DNA of 9,021 bases from an uncultured Anaerococcus sp. (lineage in GTDB: Bacteria > Bacillota > Clostridia > Tissierellales > Peptoniphilaceae), in contig URRX01000052.1 of assembly GCA_900550345.1 (NCBI GenBank), positions 1 through 9,021 of the forward strand, read 5' to 3'. Below, piece after piece: positions 7,376 through 9,021 of this stretch; position 1 is the first letter of the stretch, and each line of letters begins with the position of its first letter. Below the pieces are notes generated by a model that saw only the letters and a program-made list of their open reading frames with translations, did not search any database and was not told the DNA's origin. The translations under genes were made by a program, and so were the position numbers.

Positions 7376-8152
7376 TTATATTAATGTAAATAAATATAGG
7401 CAAGGACTTATAAATAAGATTGAATCAAACCTATCCAAAATCCCACCATGACCAGGAATCAAATTTCCATAATCTTTTATATTACATTTTCTTTTTATAA
7501 ATGACGCTACCAAATCTCCAGTTTCTGACAAAAATGCAGCAATTGCAGTAAAAATAATTACTAATAATATATTTTTGTCAAGATTTACATAATTTACATA
7601 AATTAAATTTAAAATCACAGCTCCACAAACTCCACCAATAAATCCTTCAATGGTTTTATTAGGAGAAATAGATTCAAGTGATTTTATTTTATGTTTGCCA
7701 ATAGTTGAGCCTGTAAGATAAGCAAAAGTATCTGATCCCCAAGCTATTACATATAACATATAAAGATAGACTTTATTATTAATTCTTATTGCACTAGACA
7801 TGAAAATAGAAACATAAGTCACTACAAATAAAAGTGCAAAAAAATCTTCCATCCTATATTTTTTATTAAAAATCATAAATACAAAAATTGCTATGAGTAT
7901 AGATGTAAAACCAAACATAAATAAATTTTGATGGTTACTAAAGGCATTTATTACAAAAAATAAATTTATTATCATAGCAAATTTTAAGGGAACATTAAAT
8001 GATATATTTTTAAGTGCATTTACCAATTCTTTTACAGCAAGGCAAGAGAAAATCCCAAAACCAATTGCAAAATAAATACCTCCAAAATAAGTTATTGCAA
8101 TTAATAAAAAAAGAATTATTCCTCCACCAAATAATCTTTTAGCTAAGTTCAT
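7376..8152 (-). CDS. cdsA: Phosphatidate cytidylyltransferase (CDP-diacylglycerol synthase)
   Basis: Integral membrane enzyme that makes CDP-diacylglycerol from CTP and phosphatidate, the branch-point precursor of bacterial phospholipids. The 258-residue length is typical. Roughly seven to eight hydrophobic segments fill the protein. Conserved polar motifs are AWGSDTFAYLTG (137-148), SPNKTIEGFIGG (163-174), SETGDL (209-214) and the family signature SFIKR...KD...IPGHGGILDRFDS (217-244), with D240 and D243 in the metal-binding end. The ATG at 8152 lies inside the end of uppS (14-bp overlap), with GGTGGA upstream serving as ribosome binding site, so translation is probably coupled to uppS. The next gene is rseP and not dxr. 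Confidence 0.95.
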   Translation of the reverse strand: MNLAKRLFGGGIILFLLIAITYFGGIYFAIGFGIFSCLAVKELVNALKNISFNVPLKFAMIINLFFVINAFSNHQNLFMFGFTSILIAIFVFMIFNKKYRMEDFFALLFVVTYVSIFMSSAIRINNKVYLYMLYVIAWGSDTFAYLTGSTIGKHKIKSLESISPNKTIEGFIGGVCGAVILNLIYVNYVNLDKNILLVIIFTAIAAFLSETGDLVASFIKRKCNIKDYGNLIPGHGGILDRFDSILFISPCLYLFTLI

Positions 8153-8843
8153 TTAATCCACCATACCTTCTATCTCTTCCATAAAAAGAATCAACAGCCT
8201 TATCCAAATCTTTTTTTGAAAAATCTGGCCACAAAACTTCTGTAAAATAATATTCAGTATAAGCCATTTGGTAAATTAAGAAATTTGAAATCCTAAGATC
8301 TCCCCCAGTTCTAATCAAAAGATCAGGATCTGGCATATTTTTTGTATAAAGATAATTTGAAATATCATCTTCATCAATTTTTTCAAAATCAATCCCATCT
8401 TTTACCATATCTTTGAAGGCTTTTACAATTTCCATTCTGCCCCCATAATTTATAGCCATATTCAAAACTAGTTTGTCATTATTTTTTGTTAATTCACAAA
8501 CATCAAGACAAGCTTTCATAGTTTTTTCTGGAAGTTTTGATATATCTCCAATTATATTTAATTTTACTTCATTTTCCATAAGTAACTTTGTCTTATCTTT
8601 TATAAATTTTGCCAATAATTTCATCAAATAATTGACTTCAATCTTAGGTCTTTTCCAATTTTCAGTAGAAAATGCATAAAGAGTTAGATATTTTATACCT
8701 TTTTCCTTTGCATAAAGAGCAATATCAACAACATTTTCAGATCCTTCCTTGTGACCCATAGATCTTGGCATATTTCTATTTTTTGCCCATCTACCATTTC
8801 CATCAAGAATTATAGCAAGATGGTTTAATTCTTTTTCTTTCAT
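8139..8843 (-). CDS. uppS: Undecaprenyl diphosphate synthase (cis-prenyltransferase)
   Basis: Soluble, membrane-associated enzyme that condenses farnesyl diphosphate with isopentenyl diphosphate units to give the C55 lipid carrier of peptidoglycan synthesis. The 234-residue protein has the signature ILDGNGRWA with catalytic D14, then H31 (MGHKEGSENV), LYAFSTENWKRP (55-66), INYGGRMEI (131-139), and the diphosphate/Mg site RTGGDLRISN (178-187) with R178, R184 and S186 plus E197. The end, YGRDRRYGGL, is typical. The usual Glu of RT(G/S)GE is Asp182 here, a conservative change, and Tyr191 replaces the common Trp of the LWQ segment. ATG at 8843 is preceded by AGAAGGG. It is first in the operon, downstream of an extended -10 promoter, and overlaps cdsA by 14 bp. 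Confidence 0.97.
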   Translation of the reverse strand: MKEKELNHLAIILDGNGRWAKNRNMPRSMGHKEGSENVVDIALYAKEKGIKYLTLYAFSTENWKRPKIEVNYLMKLLAKFIKDKTKLLMENEVKLNIIGDISKLPEKTMKACLDVCELTKNNDKLVLNMAINYGGRMEIVKAFKDMVKDGIDFEKIDEDDISNYLYTKNMPDPDLLIRTGGDLRISNFLIYQMAYTEYYFTEVLWPDFSKKDLDKAVDSFYGRDRRYGGLNELS

Positions 8844-8874
8844 ACACCCTTCTTTCTGATTTTATCTCTATATG

Positions 8875-8883
8875 ATTATACCA
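8875..8883 (-). promoter_or_regulatory. Extended -10 promoter of the uppS-cdsA-rseP-ispG-polC operon
   Basis: The minus strand reads TGGTATAAT (8883-8875), a perfect TATAAT with the TGn extension that compensates for a weak -35. No good TTGACA is found 16-18 bp upstream (CTTAAT is the closest). Transcription would begin about 25 bases before the uppS ATG, leaving a short leader that carries the AGAAGGG ribosome binding site and no room for a riboswitch. Confidence 0.7.
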
Positions 8884-8953
8884 TAAGAAAATTAAGAATT
8901 AAGAAGAAATATTTTAATTAAATATTAGAAAAATCAGCTCTATAAATAAATTT

Positions 8954-8990
8954 AAAAAAGTAGATGATAATCATAATTTCATCTACTTTT
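8954..8990 (-). terminator. Intrinsic terminator of the gene upstream of uppS
   Basis: A perfect 12-bp inverted repeat, AAAAGTAGATGA (8956-8967) and TCATCTACTTTT (8979-8990), encloses an 11-base loop. On the minus strand the second arm ends in six T residues (8959-8954), so it should terminate a leftward transcript coming from beyond the window. On the plus strand only four T residues follow, so action in that direction would be weaker. It separates uppS from its upstream neighbour. Confidence 0.75.
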
Positions 8991-9021
8991 AAAATAATTT
9001 GAAATTTTTTATGCTTACATT

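Noticed and set aside
8989..9021. Possible 3' end of a leftward gene: a minus-strand frame reads NVSIKNFKLF then TAA at 8991-8989, exactly at the base of the terminator hairpin.
   Set aside because: Only ten codons are visible, they match no family I recognise (in particular not a typical frr C-terminus), and a stop codon in AT-rich DNA is expected by chance. The position before a terminator is suggestive but not enough to call a gene.

Overview
The window is a stretch of a very AT-rich, low-GC Gram-positive-type chromosome (about 17-32% G+C on sampled lines). All supported complete genes lie on the minus strand. A PolC-type replicative polymerase together with the order uppS-cdsA-rseP-ispG-polC points to Firmicutes/Bacillota. 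The AT richness, Clostridia-like order (ispG directly before polC, no proS between) and protein style suggest a Peptoniphilaceae/Tissierellia-like anaerobe; the family placement is inference.

Layout, read in the direction of transcription (right to left): an intrinsic terminator (8954-8990) closes whatever lies upstream. An extended -10 promoter (8875-8883) then starts a five-gene operon: uppS (undecaprenyl diphosphate synthase), cdsA (CDP-diacylglycerol synthase), rseP (site-2 intramembrane metalloprotease), ispG (4-hydroxy-3-methylbut-2-enyl diphosphate synthase, TTG start) and polC (replicative DNA polymerase III alpha with proofreading exonuclease). Genes overlap or are 10-13 bp apart, and a strong hairpin with a T-run (1072-1111) ends the unit just after polC. 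A 221-bp intergenic region follows with its own promoter, flanked by two copies of an 8-bp palindrome, and then an EamA/DMT-family transporter gene that runs into the left edge.

The operon joins isoprenoid precursor synthesis (IspG), its use for the lipid carrier of cell wall synthesis (UppS), phospholipid precursor synthesis (CdsA), membrane proteolysis (RseP) and chromosome replication (PolC). The gene for DXP reductoisomerase (dxr), often found between cdsA and rseP, is absent from that slot.

The first ~55 bases do not belong with the rest. They are 56% G+C and encode, on the plus strand, an AAA+ Walker A segment resembling RarA/MgsA of lactic acid bacteria, abutting the truncated 3' end of the transporter gene. 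This is most simply an assembly or library chimera. I found no new multi-gene system here; the most interesting biological point is a PolC whose PHP domain has lost several metal-ligand histidines while its exonuclease and polymerase sites are intact.
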